18,754 bases of DNA from the NCBI GenBank assembly GCA_002471805.1, contig DKQR01000167.1, positions 1-18,754 of the forward strand, in the 5' to 3' direction. A program made the position numbers and the translations under genes. Source of the DNA: Fidelibacterota bacterium UBA7303. Its GTDB lineage: Bacteria > Fidelibacterota > Marinisomatia > Marinisomatales > UBA1611. Position 1 is the stretch's first letter; each line of letters starts with the position of its first letter. The notes under the pieces were generated by a model. The model searched no databases, was not told where the DNA came from, and saw only the letters and a program-made list of their open reading frames with translations. This document shows, piece after piece, positions 8,267 to 15,618 of the stretch.

Positions 8267-11212
8267 GTGATGCATACTGATTACACCCGCATAAATCGAT
8301 TTTTAGCAGGTATTCTGTTTATTTTTTCTTTCATTGTTTATTTTGACACAATGGCCCCTACGGTATCCTATTGGGATTGTGGTGAATTTATTGCTGTATC
8401 TTATCGATTATCTGTTCCCCACCCACCAGGAAGCCCGCTTTTCCTGCTGTTGGGCCGCATAATATCTATGATACCCTTCAATCAGGATATTGCATTTAGA
8501 GTCAATATCCTGTCCCCTCTTTCCAGTGCGCTAGCTGTCATGTTTCTTTATCTCACTATTGTAATAATTGTTACGCACTGGCGTGGAAAAATTACAAGCA
8601 ATAACGATGCTTTAATTGCATTTGGCGGTGCTGCAGTTGGTGCCCTGACCTTTGCTTTTACCGATAGTCACTGGTTCAATGCTGTGGAAGCTGAAGTATA
8701 TTCAATGAGCACCTTTTTTACAGCGATTGTGGTCTGGCTTATTCTGCAATGGAGTGAACGGGCTGATGAAAAAGGCCATGAGCGATATATTTTATTCATT
8801 GCCTATATGATTGGGTTGGCGACAGGACTGCACCTGTTAAATCTTTTGACGCTGCCCTTTGTTGCTCTCATCATTTATTTCCGGAAATACAAATTCGAAT
8901 GGCAGTCTTTCGGAATCACAGTTGCCATTACAGGCGTCATTTTTTTTATTATTCATAATGTGATAATCAAAGGTCTGCCTAAGATTGCAGCCGCATTGGG
9001 TGTTGGCTCAGTTGCAGTACTTATTACTGCTGTATTTGGCGGAATGGCCTGGACAGTGATGAACCGGAAAAAACTCGCATCAGTCGCCCTCACATCCATG
9101 GTGCTAGTTCTGATTGGTTATTCCACTTATGCCTTGATTTTCATTCGATCCAATCAGGATCCCGGGATTGATGAAAATGATCCTGAAACGGTCGAAGCTT
9201 TTATTTCCTACCTTGAACGGGAACAGTATGGCGATGTAGGAATATTGCCCAGAAGATACAAGGGTATCCCACCCATCCATGAGGTAGCAGGACGTCCGGC
9301 TGGGCCTAATCGTGATTATTCGTCCCAGCAGAAAAAACAGTATCGGGCTTACGAAACCGGGAAACAGTGGGACTTTTTCTGGGACTACCAGATAAGAAAA
9401 ATGTACAATCGCTATTTTCTATGGCAGTTCGCCGGCCGGGGCCTTTCCACGGATTCCTATGTGACCGCCATGGGCGCCAATGGCCGGGAAGATGGTATCG
9501 ACTGGACTCAGTTTGGTCTGCCACTGGCTTTAATTCTGGGGGTCCTGGGTATGATTTACCACGGCTATAGGGATCAGCGTATGGCGTTTACGGTGATGAC
9601 CCTGTTTATCATGACCGGGTACGCCATTATTGTCTACCTGAATCAGGACAACCCTCAACCTCGGGAGCGGGATTATTCATATGTAGGCAGCTTTTTTGCA
9701 TTCTCAATCTGGATTGGGATCGGCGCCAGCGCTATTGGTGAAAAAATCACAGAATGGATAAAGGAAAAAGAAATAGCTCACCGCTTGATTTCGATCGCAA
9801 TGATTCTGCAACTGATTTTTCTTCCTGGTGTGATGCTCCGTGCCAATTATCATTCCCATGATCGTTCGGGCAATTATGTGGCCTGGGATTACAGCTATAA
9901 TATTTTACAATCTTGCGGACCGAATGGGGTGATATTTACCAATGGTGATAATGATACTTTTCCGTTATGGTATTTACAGGAAGTGGAGGGATTGCGTACC
10001 GATGTGGCGGTTGTCAACCTCAGTCTGCTCAATACACCCTGGTACATTAAACAGATGAGAGACTTAAGGCCCAAGAAAACACAGTTTATTAATCTTACCG
10101 ATGCGCAGATTGACCAATGGACCACCAGTCTTACCCGCTGGGAAACCCAAAAAGTGAAAGTGCCCGTTTACGGTGACCCGGAAAATAAAGACGGTTTTAT
10201 TGAATGGACTTTGAAACCTACTTTTGCAGGCCAGGCATTGAGAGTACAGGATATGATGATCATGCGTATCATCAATGACGCAGCCTGGAGGGTTCCTATT
10301 TATTTTGCTGTAACCGTATCACAGCAGAATCGTATCGGACTGGACCGCTACCTGGATATGCAGGGGCTGACGTTCCAGTTGAAAAGTCACAAAACAACCC
10401 CGGTTGATGCGGATAAAATGTATGAAAATTTGATGACGACAGTAGGGCCTCAACTCTGGTCAAGTAAATTTGATCAGGCAGACTTTTATAATCCCAAAGA
10501 CTTAGATTATTTGAACTGGTCAAGAGAATTCCAGCCGGGGTATATGTTCCGCAATTTGGGCAATGAAGATGTACACTATAATAAACAAATCATCCGACTG
10601 CTGCAAAACTACCGCAGCGCCTATATGCAATTGGCCGTGACCTATTATCTTGATTATCAGAAGGAATCCCGTAAAAAGGATAAAGATGAGTCCAAGCTGT
10701 CCCGACTTAGACAGAAGACCCTGGATACCCTGGATAAAATGAGTCAGAATATCCCGGAAACCACAATCCCAATCACCGCTGAAGAACTGCATTACCAGGT
10801 TGCCCGCATGTATGGTGATCTTGGCCAGAAACAATCGATGGCTGAAATAATGGATCGTCTGACGAATCCTAAGGTTGAAAACCCCGCAAACAGGGTAGAA
10901 TATGCAAATATTTATTTTAAAGAATTATCTGATACAACCAGAGCTTTATCTATTTTAGAGAGTCTACATGCCGAATTTTTACAGCTGGAAGGGATGGTGA
11001 ATCTTCAGGGTTTTGGATCAAAATCTATAACACAGAAAAAGTGGCGCCAATGGCAGCAGGCTTACCCGGATATGATTTCTTCCCTTGTTTTTATATATAG
11101 AAACAGCAATAGGCAGGCAGAGGCAGAAATGATTCTTAACGATTGGGTACAGCGTAATCCCAGCGATAAAAATGCACTAAAACTATTGGAAGAGGTTCGT
11201 ACCGAAGGATAA
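8267..11212 (+). CDS. DUF2723 multi-pass membrane protein, probable PMT-like glycosyltransferase
   Basis: A 981-residue protein typical in size for bacterial DUF2723. The N-terminal half is a multi-pass membrane domain (helices near 12-28, 75-95, 115-135, 145-160, 180-200, 215-235, 243-260, 275-295, and further helices around 420-530). The DUF2723 signature is clear: TMAPTVSYWDCGEFIA (28-43) with an acidic pair Asp37/Glu40 in the first loop, HPPGSPLF (52-59), and FTDSHWFNAVEAEVYS. The loop acidic residues resemble the catalytic site of GT-C fold mannosyltransferases. The eukaryotic DUF2723 protein TMEM260 is an O-mannosyltransferase, so a lipid-linked sugar donor and protein acceptor are reasonable but inferred. 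The C-terminal 350 residues are soluble and helical, probably TPR-like. The start is GTG 8267 or ATG 8270; I cannot separate them. A GT2 gene follows 22 bp downstream. Confidence 0.88.
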   Translation: MMHTDYTRINRFLAGILFIFSFIVYFDTMAPTVSYWDCGEFIAVSYRLSVPHPPGSPLFLLLGRIISMIPFNQDIAFRVNILSPLSSALAVMFLYLTIVIIVTHWRGKITSNNDALIAFGGAAVGALTFAFTDSHWFNAVEAEVYSMSTFFTAIVVWLILQWSERADEKGHERYILFIAYMIGLATGLHLLNLLTLPFVALIIYFRKYKFEWQSFGITVAITGVIFFIIHNVIIKGLPKIAAALGVGSVAVLITAVFGGMAWTVMNRKKLASVALTSMVLVLIGYSTYALIFIRSNQDPGIDENDPETVEAFISYLEREQYGDVGILPRRYKGIPPIHEVAGRPAGPNRDYSSQQKKQYRAYETGKQWDFFWDYQIRKMYNRYFLWQFAGRGLSTDSYVTAMGANGREDGIDWTQFGLPLALILGVLGMIYHGYRDQRMAFTVMTLFIMTGYAIIVYLNQDNPQPRERDYSYVGSFFAFSIWIGIGASAIGEKITEWIKEKEIAHRLISIAMILQLIFLPGVMLRANYHSHDRSGNYVAWDYSYNILQSCGPNGVIFTNGDNDTFPLWYLQEVEGLRTDVAVVNLSLLNTPWYIKQMRDLRPKKTQFINLTDAQIDQWTTSLTRWETQKVKVPVYGDPENKDGFIEWTLKPTFAGQALRVQDMMIMRIINDAAWRVPIYFAVTVSQQNRIGLDRYLDMQGLTFQLKSHKTTPVDADKMYENLMTTVGPQLWSSKFDQADFYNPKDLDYLNWSREFQPGYMFRNLGNEDVHYNKQIIRLLQNYRSAYMQLAVTYYLDYQKESRKKDKDESKLSRLRQKTLDTLDKMSQNIPETTIPITAEELHYQVARMYGDLGQKQSMAEIMDRLTNPKVENPANRVEYANIYFKELSDTTRALSILESLHAEFLQLEGMVNLQGFGSKSITQKKWRQWQQAYPDMISSLVFIYRNSNRQAEAEMILNDWVQRNPSDKNALKLLEEVRTEG

Positions 11213-11234
11213 AAATCCCAGTACGGTTTTCATC

Positions 11235-12284
11235 GTGGCCGAAGGCACACCTACAATCAGCATCATTATACCCCACTGGAATGGCATCGAAACCCTATCC
11301 GAGTGCCTTGATTCATTAAAGTTATCCACATACCGAAGTTTTGAAATTATTGTTTCTGATAATGCTTCTACTGATGGGAGTCAAGATTGGCTCAAAGAAA
11401 ACCATCCGGATGTGCTTTTACTGGAACATGATAATAATTATGGCTACGCCGGCGGCTGTAATCGAGGAGCGCTGGCTGCCAGCGGATCTTTTCTTCTATT
11501 TTTAAACAACGATACCATTCAGGACGCAGGCTGGCTGGAGCCGCTTGTAGATCGAATAGAATCTGATTCTTCTATAGCGGCACTACAGCCGAAAATTCTC
11601 AATTATTATGAACGGGATCTTCTTGATTATGCCGGTGGGAGTGGCGGCCACATGGATTTGTTTTGTTTTCCGTTCACGCGGGGCAGGCTGTTTATGGATC
11701 AGGAAAAAGACACTGGGCAATATGACCGGGCTGAACCATGTTTCTGGGCCAGTGGGACTGCGATTATGGTGCGCCGGGAAATGTTTGAAAAATCTGGTGG
11801 TTTTGATGAAATATTTTTTGCCCATATGGAAGAAATTGACCTGTGCTGGCGCCTGCAGGCTATGGGCCATAAAATCTGGGTGGAGCCTCAATCAATAGTT
11901 TACCATAAAAATGCTGTTTCCATGCCCATGTATTCGCACTGGAAATACTATCTGAATCACCGTAATTCTCTGTTAATGCTCCTGTCCAATTATTCAATTC
12001 CGGTCACTTTTTATGTGGGCCTTATCCGGTTGATGCTGGAATTTGTTGCACTGGGTTATGCGGCAGTAAAGCTGGATATAAACCATATCACCGGAATTCT
12101 GCGTGCATTGGGCTGGATCCTGATTCACCCTCACACCATTATCAGCAAAAGAACACGCTTTAGAAAACATCGGCGATTGCGGGATGGAGTAATTATGAAC
12201 AGTATGGTACACGGCAGTATAGCATTGGAATACCACCTGCTGGGGAAAAAGACTTACTTGGAAATCAAATCCAAGGCATCCTGA
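11235..12284 (+). CDS. GT2 family glycosyltransferase (WbbL/rhamnosyltransferase-like)
   Basis: A 349-residue GT-A fold family 2 glycosyltransferase. It starts with the nucleotide-binding strand ISIIIPHWNG (8-17), followed by VSDNASTDGS (40-49), the metal-binding DXD-equivalent NND at 91-93 in FLNNDT, and the acceptor-side ASGTAIMVRR...GGFDE...EEIDLCWRL block (172-207) typical of the WbbL-like subgroup. The region after about 245 contains two hydrophobic segments (about 255-275 and 285-300) that may sit at the inner membrane. The substrate cannot be predicted. The GTG at 11235 is chosen because it lies 7 codons before the first conserved strand and no nearby ATG exists; there is no obvious Shine-Dalgarno. 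Its 3' end overlaps the convergent DUF4835 gene by 31 bp. Confidence 0.9.
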   Translation: MAEGTPTISIIIPHWNGIETLSECLDSLKLSTYRSFEIIVSDNASTDGSQDWLKENHPDVLLLEHDNNYGYAGGCNRGALAASGSFLLFLNNDTIQDAGWLEPLVDRIESDSSIAALQPKILNYYERDLLDYAGGSGGHMDLFCFPFTRGRLFMDQEKDTGQYDRAEPCFWASGTAIMVRREMFEKSGGFDEIFFAHMEEIDLCWRLQAMGHKIWVEPQSIVYHKNAVSMPMYSHWKYYLNHRNSLLMLLSNYSIPVTFYVGLIRLMLEFVALGYAAVKLDINHITGILRALGWILIHPHTIISKRTRFRKHRRLRDGVIMNSMVHGSIALEYHLLGKKTYLEIKSKAS

Positions 12285-13102
12285 TATACATCACGCCGGT
12301 CCGGATCCAATTCCTGCATATCTTTCAGCATTTCCCTGCGCCCCAGCTGGGCCAGGGTATAAGCGATCGATTCTGATTTTACTTTCAGGAAATACTGTGT
12401 GTTGTGGTCTCTGCCCACATCGTCGTAAGATTGTTCAAGACCATCCAGCAGCAGTTTCAGTTCGGTCAGAGCTCCATCCATATCCCCGTCTTTTATTAGA
12501 TCAATTGCAATATACCAGGCTAGACGAGCCTTGCGCAAACCCACGTTGCGGCTTAAATCGTCCACTAATGTGATGCGGCTGCCCCAGCCTTTCTTATATT
12601 CTGATGCTGCCCCTCGAAGCGCAATTTCCCGGGCGATCTCATGGGCGCTATTCCCGCCGTTGAATTCGTAAGTATCGATTTCACCAGCCAGGATGAGATA
12701 GGCATAATAGGCCAGAAATCCGGGCAACGGCTCAAAAAGTACTGGGTCGAAATACAGACTGGTGCCGGAGTTATAATAGAACTGCACACTTTTATCAAAA
12801 TACCTCAGATCACTGCCATTAGAAAACAAAGCTTGACAATTGAATGTTTTTACATTTCCCTTTGATTGAGCACTTTCAAAGATAATTTGAATATGAAGAG
12901 CAATATCAAGATCGTCATAAATTTCATCCCAGACAGTAGATATAAAAAAGCGGTTAATATCCTCCCGAAGGGCAAAGATTTCCTGTTTTTCATCACTGCG
13001 CAGCAGTCGATCGTCAAACGTGATATCCACAGATGCAAACTGTGCATTAAGGTGCTCAATACCGAGAAAAAGAAGTAAGGTATAAAGAATCTTATTTCCC
13101 AT
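12254..13102 (-). CDS. DUF4835 family exported protein, function unknown
   Basis: The minus-strand frame is open from 13222, but I choose the ATG at 13102 (282 residues). It gives a good signal peptide, MGNKILYTLLLFLGIEHLNA followed by Gln, while the 40 upstream residues are not secretion-like. The mature protein should be periplasmic or surface-associated. Its features resemble DUF4835: an early conserved VDITFDD segment, a middle LHIQIIFES strand, FDPVLFEPLPGFLAYYAYLILAGEID-type sequence (internal part quoted only in outline), and a helical C-terminus with LKLLLDGLEQSYDD. The family is widespread in Bacteroidota and relatives and is uncharacterised. It is transcribed divergently from the tRNA nucleotidyltransferase gene (85 bp between start codons) and converges on the GT2 gene. 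Family assignment is from memory of the pattern, without a profile search. Confidence 0.78.
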   Translation of the reverse strand: MGNKILYTLLLFLGIEHLNAQFASVDITFDDRLLRSDEKQEIFALREDINRFFISTVWDEIYDDLDIALHIQIIFESAQSKGNVKTFNCQALFSNGSDLRYFDKSVQFYYNSGTSLYFDPVLFEPLPGFLAYYAYLILAGEIDTYEFNGGNSAHEIAREIALRGAASEYKKGWGSRITLVDDLSRNVGLRKARLAWYIAIDLIKDGDMDGALTELKLLLDGLEQSYDDVGRDHNTQYFLKVKSESIAYTLAQLGRREMLKDMQELDPDRRDVYQDALDLISK

Positions 13103-13187
13103 ACATGAAAATTGGTGGATTGCAGGTTTTTGAGCAAGGTCTTTGTCAATCCCGTTTTTTGAAGAATTATTGAAGGTAATTTCCCCT
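13103..13187. promoter_or_regulatory. Divergent intergenic region between DUF4835 gene and cca-like gene
   Basis: These 85 bp must hold the starts of two divergent transcripts. On the minus strand there is a perfect TTGACA (bases 13144-13149 read in reverse), with only a poor -10 (TGCAAT, 19-bp spacer). On the plus strand GAAGG at about 13171-13175 is a reasonable ribosome-binding site for the ATG at 13188. No strong -10 is visible in either direction. Confidence 0.35.
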
Positions 13188-14609
13188 ATGACAAATGTCA
13201 GAGAATTACTGAGCAAATCCAAGTATGATCAGGTAGGAGCAATCCTAAAAACAGCAGGCAGGATTGGTGATTCTTCAGGAATGGAGGTCTATGCGGTTGG
13301 CGGATTGGTCCGTGACCTGTTGATGAGCAAGATCCTCAATGATATAGATATCATGACTGTTGGTGAAGGCATACCATTCGCGAAGCAACTGGCTGGGAAA
13401 CTTGGAGTGAAAAAAATTGTTCCCTTTGAAAAATTTGGCACGGCGCTTATCCCCCATAAACCAGTACAGATCGAAGTGGCCAGTGCACGCCGGGAAACTT
13501 ATGAGGGGAATTCCAGAAAACCTGCTGAGGTTAATTATACTGACTTGAATGGGGATTTGGCCCGCCGGGATTTTACCATCAATGCCATGGCTATGGATAT
13601 TCGACCAAAGCAATTTGGTGATCTTTACGATCCTTTTGGCGGGATAAGTGACCTGAAAAACAGCCTCATCCGGACACCTTTAGACCCGGATGAAACTTTT
13701 TCAGATGATCCGCTGAGAATAATGCGGGCAGCTTATTTTGTATCCAAACTTGATTTTATCATTGAGAAAGACTGCCGTCAGTCCATGAAAAAACAAGCCA
13801 GCCGATTAAAGATCGTTTCATGGGAGAGGATCCGGGATGAATTTTTAAAAATACTATCTACAAAAAAACCTTCTGTCGGCTTAACAATCCTTCAGCAAAC
13901 AGGTGTGTTGGAAATCGTGTTCCCCGAAATACACGTTATGTATGGCATGGATCAGACATCAGAATGGCACCACAAGGATATTTTTGCTCATACCCTGCAA
14001 GTAGTAGATAATACAGCCCAGTTGTCTGATAAAATGGAATTGCGGTTCGCAGCCCTGGTACATGATATTGCCAAACCTGATACACGGCGCATCAACGATG
14101 AAAAAGGCTATACTTTCCATGGCCATGATGCAGTTGGCGAACGAATGCTTAATAAGGTTGCCCGTCGGCTTAAACTATCCAATAAACTAACAGATTACCT
14201 GAAAAAATTAACCCTTCTGCATTTACGCCCTATTGCCCTGGTAAAATCAGAAGTCTCTGATTCGGCAGTGCGGCGCCTGATGATTGCAGCAGGGGATGAC
14301 CTGGATGACTTAATGACCTTGTGCCGGGCAGATATCACCACCAAGAATCCTAATAGAGTTAAACGCTACATGAAAAACTTTGAGATTGTGGAGGAGAAGA
14401 TGGCAGATGTGGTAGAGCGAGATGCCATGCGCGCATTTCAGTCGCCGGTCCGCGGCGATGAAATCATGACTGTTTGCGGTTTGACAGAAAGCCGAAAAGT
14501 AGGTGAAATCAAGGATGCGATTGAGGAAGCAATTTTGGATGGCAAAATCGAGAATACCTATGAGGCAGCGAAAGAATATTTAATGGAGATTAAAAACGAC
14601 TTTCTCTAA
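13188..14609 (+). CDS. cca: CCA tRNA nucleotidyltransferase / poly(A) polymerase-like protein with HD domain
   Basis: A 473-residue class II nucleotidyltransferase from the ATG at 13188, which has a GAAGG ribosome-binding site about 13 bases upstream; the in-frame TTG at 13143 would add 15 residues but looks weaker. The head domain has VGGLVRDLL (37-45) and the metal-binding DID (Asp52, Asp54), then the RRDFTINAMA motif and DPLRIMRAAYF in the neck. The C-terminal half carries an HD phosphohydrolase domain with ALVHDIAK (His292-Asp293) and further histidines in TFHGHD. It should add or repair the 3' CCA of tRNA; the HD domain in this subgroup is associated with phosphatase/phosphodiesterase activity on 2',3'-ends. 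A pure poly(A) polymerase cannot be ruled out by eye. Confidence 0.92.
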   Translation: MTNVRELLSKSKYDQVGAILKTAGRIGDSSGMEVYAVGGLVRDLLMSKILNDIDIMTVGEGIPFAKQLAGKLGVKKIVPFEKFGTALIPHKPVQIEVASARRETYEGNSRKPAEVNYTDLNGDLARRDFTINAMAMDIRPKQFGDLYDPFGGISDLKNSLIRTPLDPDETFSDDPLRIMRAAYFVSKLDFIIEKDCRQSMKKQASRLKIVSWERIRDEFLKILSTKKPSVGLTILQQTGVLEIVFPEIHVMYGMDQTSEWHHKDIFAHTLQVVDNTAQLSDKMELRFAALVHDIAKPDTRRINDEKGYTFHGHDAVGERMLNKVARRLKLSNKLTDYLKKLTLLHLRPIALVKSEVSDSAVRRLMIAAGDDLDDLMTLCRADITTKNPNRVKRYMKNFEIVEEKMADVVERDAMRAFQSPVRGDEIMTVCGLTESRKVGEIKDAIEEAILDGKIENTYEAAKEYLMEIKNDFL

Positions 14610-14614
14610 TAACA

Positions 14615-14677
14615 TATTGTAAAAGAAAAATAATTTATTGTAATACAATAATAATTTATTGTATTATCAAAACTTAG
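14615..14677. repeat. Three-copy 21-bp-period repeat with nested palindromes, probable operator array
   Basis: TATTGTA occurs at 14615, 14636 and 14657, exactly 21 bp (two helical turns) apart. Units one and two (14615-14635, 14636-14656) are identical at 18 of 21 bases; unit three keeps only the first half. Two palindromes are nested in it: TTATTGTA/A/TACAATAA at 14635-14651 (8+1+8, perfect), and an 11-bp inverted repeat TAATACAATAA / TTATTGTATTA at 14641-14651 and 14656-14666 with a 4-base spacer. It lies immediately upstream of the -10 box of the DUF2975-HTH operon. The repeat is seen directly; binding by the downstream XRE-type regulator is inference. AT-richness raises the chance of accidental symmetry, but not of an exact three-fold 21-bp phase. 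Confidence 0.7.
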
Positions 14678-14679
14678 TT

Positions 14680-14708
14680 TATAGTTTCCGGGCCCTGAAA
14701 TTAAAGGA
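14680..14708 (+). promoter_or_regulatory. Promoter -10 and ribosome-binding site of the DUF2975-HTH operon
   Basis: TATAGT at 14680-14685 is a plausible -10 box; the -35 position falls inside the third repeat unit (TTGTAT at 14659-14664, spacer 15, poor). AAAGGA at 14703-14708 is a good Shine-Dalgarno 9 bases before the ATG at 14718, one of the few clear ones in this window. Confidence 0.5.
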
Positions 14709-14717
14709 ATACGGCTT

Positions 14718-15347
14718 ATGCCTGGAAAATCACAACTCGCTTTTATCAAAATTGTTGATTGGCTACTGACGGGATTCACTGCCTTGGTAGCCGGTTACAT
14801 TTCATACCGTTTTATCATGCTATTGGTTGGCCCGGTCCTAGGGATCACAGACCAAACGACAAAACTATACTATCCAGTTCAGTTTCATGTGGATGAAGAG
14901 GGTATGGCTCTAATGAGTGATCAGGAATTATCGGTGAAATTGAAACATGCAAAAGCCATTGCCATCATCGAAGCACCAACGCCGACTGGTCTGCTTGTTC
15001 CTGTCAAACTTATACGATTCGGTATGTTTGGCTTCATTATTTGGGTGATGTTTCTCATGAGACAAATCGTAAGATCTGTTGGCAAAGGTCAGCCTTTTAT
15101 TCCAGAAAACGGAGAACGCCTTCGATGGATCGGGCTTTCAATATTACTCATAATCGGGTTTGATTTTTTCCATGACATTTTATTGAACCTTTTTATTACA
15201 CCCAGGCTCACCTTTGATTCTATCGTTTTTGAAACATCCAATCATTTTGATTTTAGATTTATATTATTAGGTCTGGTGATTCTGGTGATTGGCGAAGCAT
15301 TTCGCATTGGCGCTGAGATGAAAAAAGAACAGGATCTGATGATCTGA
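14718..15347 (+). CDS. DUF2975 family four-helix membrane protein
   Basis: A 209-residue inner-membrane protein with four predicted helices (about 12-40, 98-120, 137-160 and 179-195) and a roughly 55-residue extracytoplasmic loop between the first two. The segment between helices two and three reads VGKGQPFIPENGERLRWIG (120-139), and the end reads EAFRIGAEMKKEQDLMI; both are characteristic of DUF2975. Function is unknown. In many bacteria DUF2975 genes are paired with a small XRE-type regulator, and that is the case here: the stop codon TGA (15345-15347) shares its last base with the regulator's ATG. I infer a membrane sensor or regulator-sequestering partner, but nothing in the sequence proves it. 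It is preceded by a repeat array and its own promoter. Confidence 0.87.
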   Translation: MPGKSQLAFIKIVDWLLTGFTALVAGYISYRFIMLLVGPVLGITDQTTKLYYPVQFHVDEEGMALMSDQELSVKLKHAKAIAIIEAPTPTGLLVPVKLIRFGMFGFIIWVMFLMRQIVRSVGKGQPFIPENGERLRWIGLSILLIIGFDFFHDILLNLFITPRLTFDSIVFETSNHFDFRFILLGLVILVIGEAFRIGAEMKKEQDLMI

Positions 15348-15571
15348 TGGATAACATGAAAATCAAGATCAATTTGGACTTGATGATGGTGAAACGGAAA
15401 ATGCCATTAAAAGATCTTGCAGAAAAAGTAGGGATTACCATGGCGAATCTTTCCATCCTGAAAAACGGCAAAGCCAAAGGGATTCGGTTTGGTACCCTTC
15501 AAGCCATTTGTCGGGAATTGGATTGCCAACCGGGAGACATCCTGGAATATGAAGTCACAGAAAATGGTTAG
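15347..15571 (+). CDS. Small XRE/Cro-type helix-turn-helix regulator (YozG-like)
   Basis: A 74-residue single-domain DNA-binding protein of the HTH_26/YozG type. The helix-turn-helix is LKDLAEKVGITMANLSILKNG (about 21-41, quoted in outline), followed by the typical FGTLQAICRELDCQPGDILEY stabilising helices. There is no sensor or dimerisation domain. The start ATG at 15347 overlaps the DUF2975 stop codon by one base; a second ATG three codons later (15356) is possible. The 1-bp overlap implies coupled translation and a functional partnership with the membrane protein. The likely target is the repeat array at 14615-14677, by autoregulation, but that is inference. A terminator-like hairpin begins in its last codons. 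Confidence 0.92.
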   Translation: MDNMKIKINLDLMMVKRKMPLKDLAEKVGITMANLSILKNGKAKGIRFGTLQAICRELDCQPGDILEYEVTENG

Positions 15572-15591
15572 GAAACTTTCCGAACTTTTTT
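15566..15591 (+). terminator. Probable intrinsic terminator after the HTH gene
   Basis: GGTTAGGAA (15566-15574), loop ACT, TTCCGAAC (15578-15585), then six T's (15586-15591). The stem pairs GTT with AAC and GGAA with TTCC, with one A-G mismatch, and the outer G can wobble with the first T. It overlaps the stop codon of the regulator gene. The stem is short, so termination may be partial. Confidence 0.45.
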
Positions 15592-15604
15592 GCGTCAAAA
15601 GAAA

Positions 15605-15610
15605 TATAAT
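15605..15610 (+). promoter_or_regulatory. -10 box of the tolC-hlyD-macB operon
   Basis: A perfect TATAAT lies 8 bp before the ATG at 15619, so transcription should begin about one or two bases before the start codon. No Shine-Dalgarno and no good -35 (only poor candidates around 15577-15587) are visible. This resembles the valS start. Confidence 0.5.
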
Positions 15611-15618
15611 TTAAACGA

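Noticed and set aside
12641..13078. Two plus-strand open frames opposite the DUF4835 gene
   Set aside because: They mirror a coherent minus-strand gene with a signal peptide; composition and lack of motifs mark them as shadows.
13103..13222. N-terminal extension of the DUF4835 frame to 13222
   Set aside because: The extra 40 residues would bury a clear signal peptide and overlap the start of the divergent tRNA nucleotidyltransferase gene.
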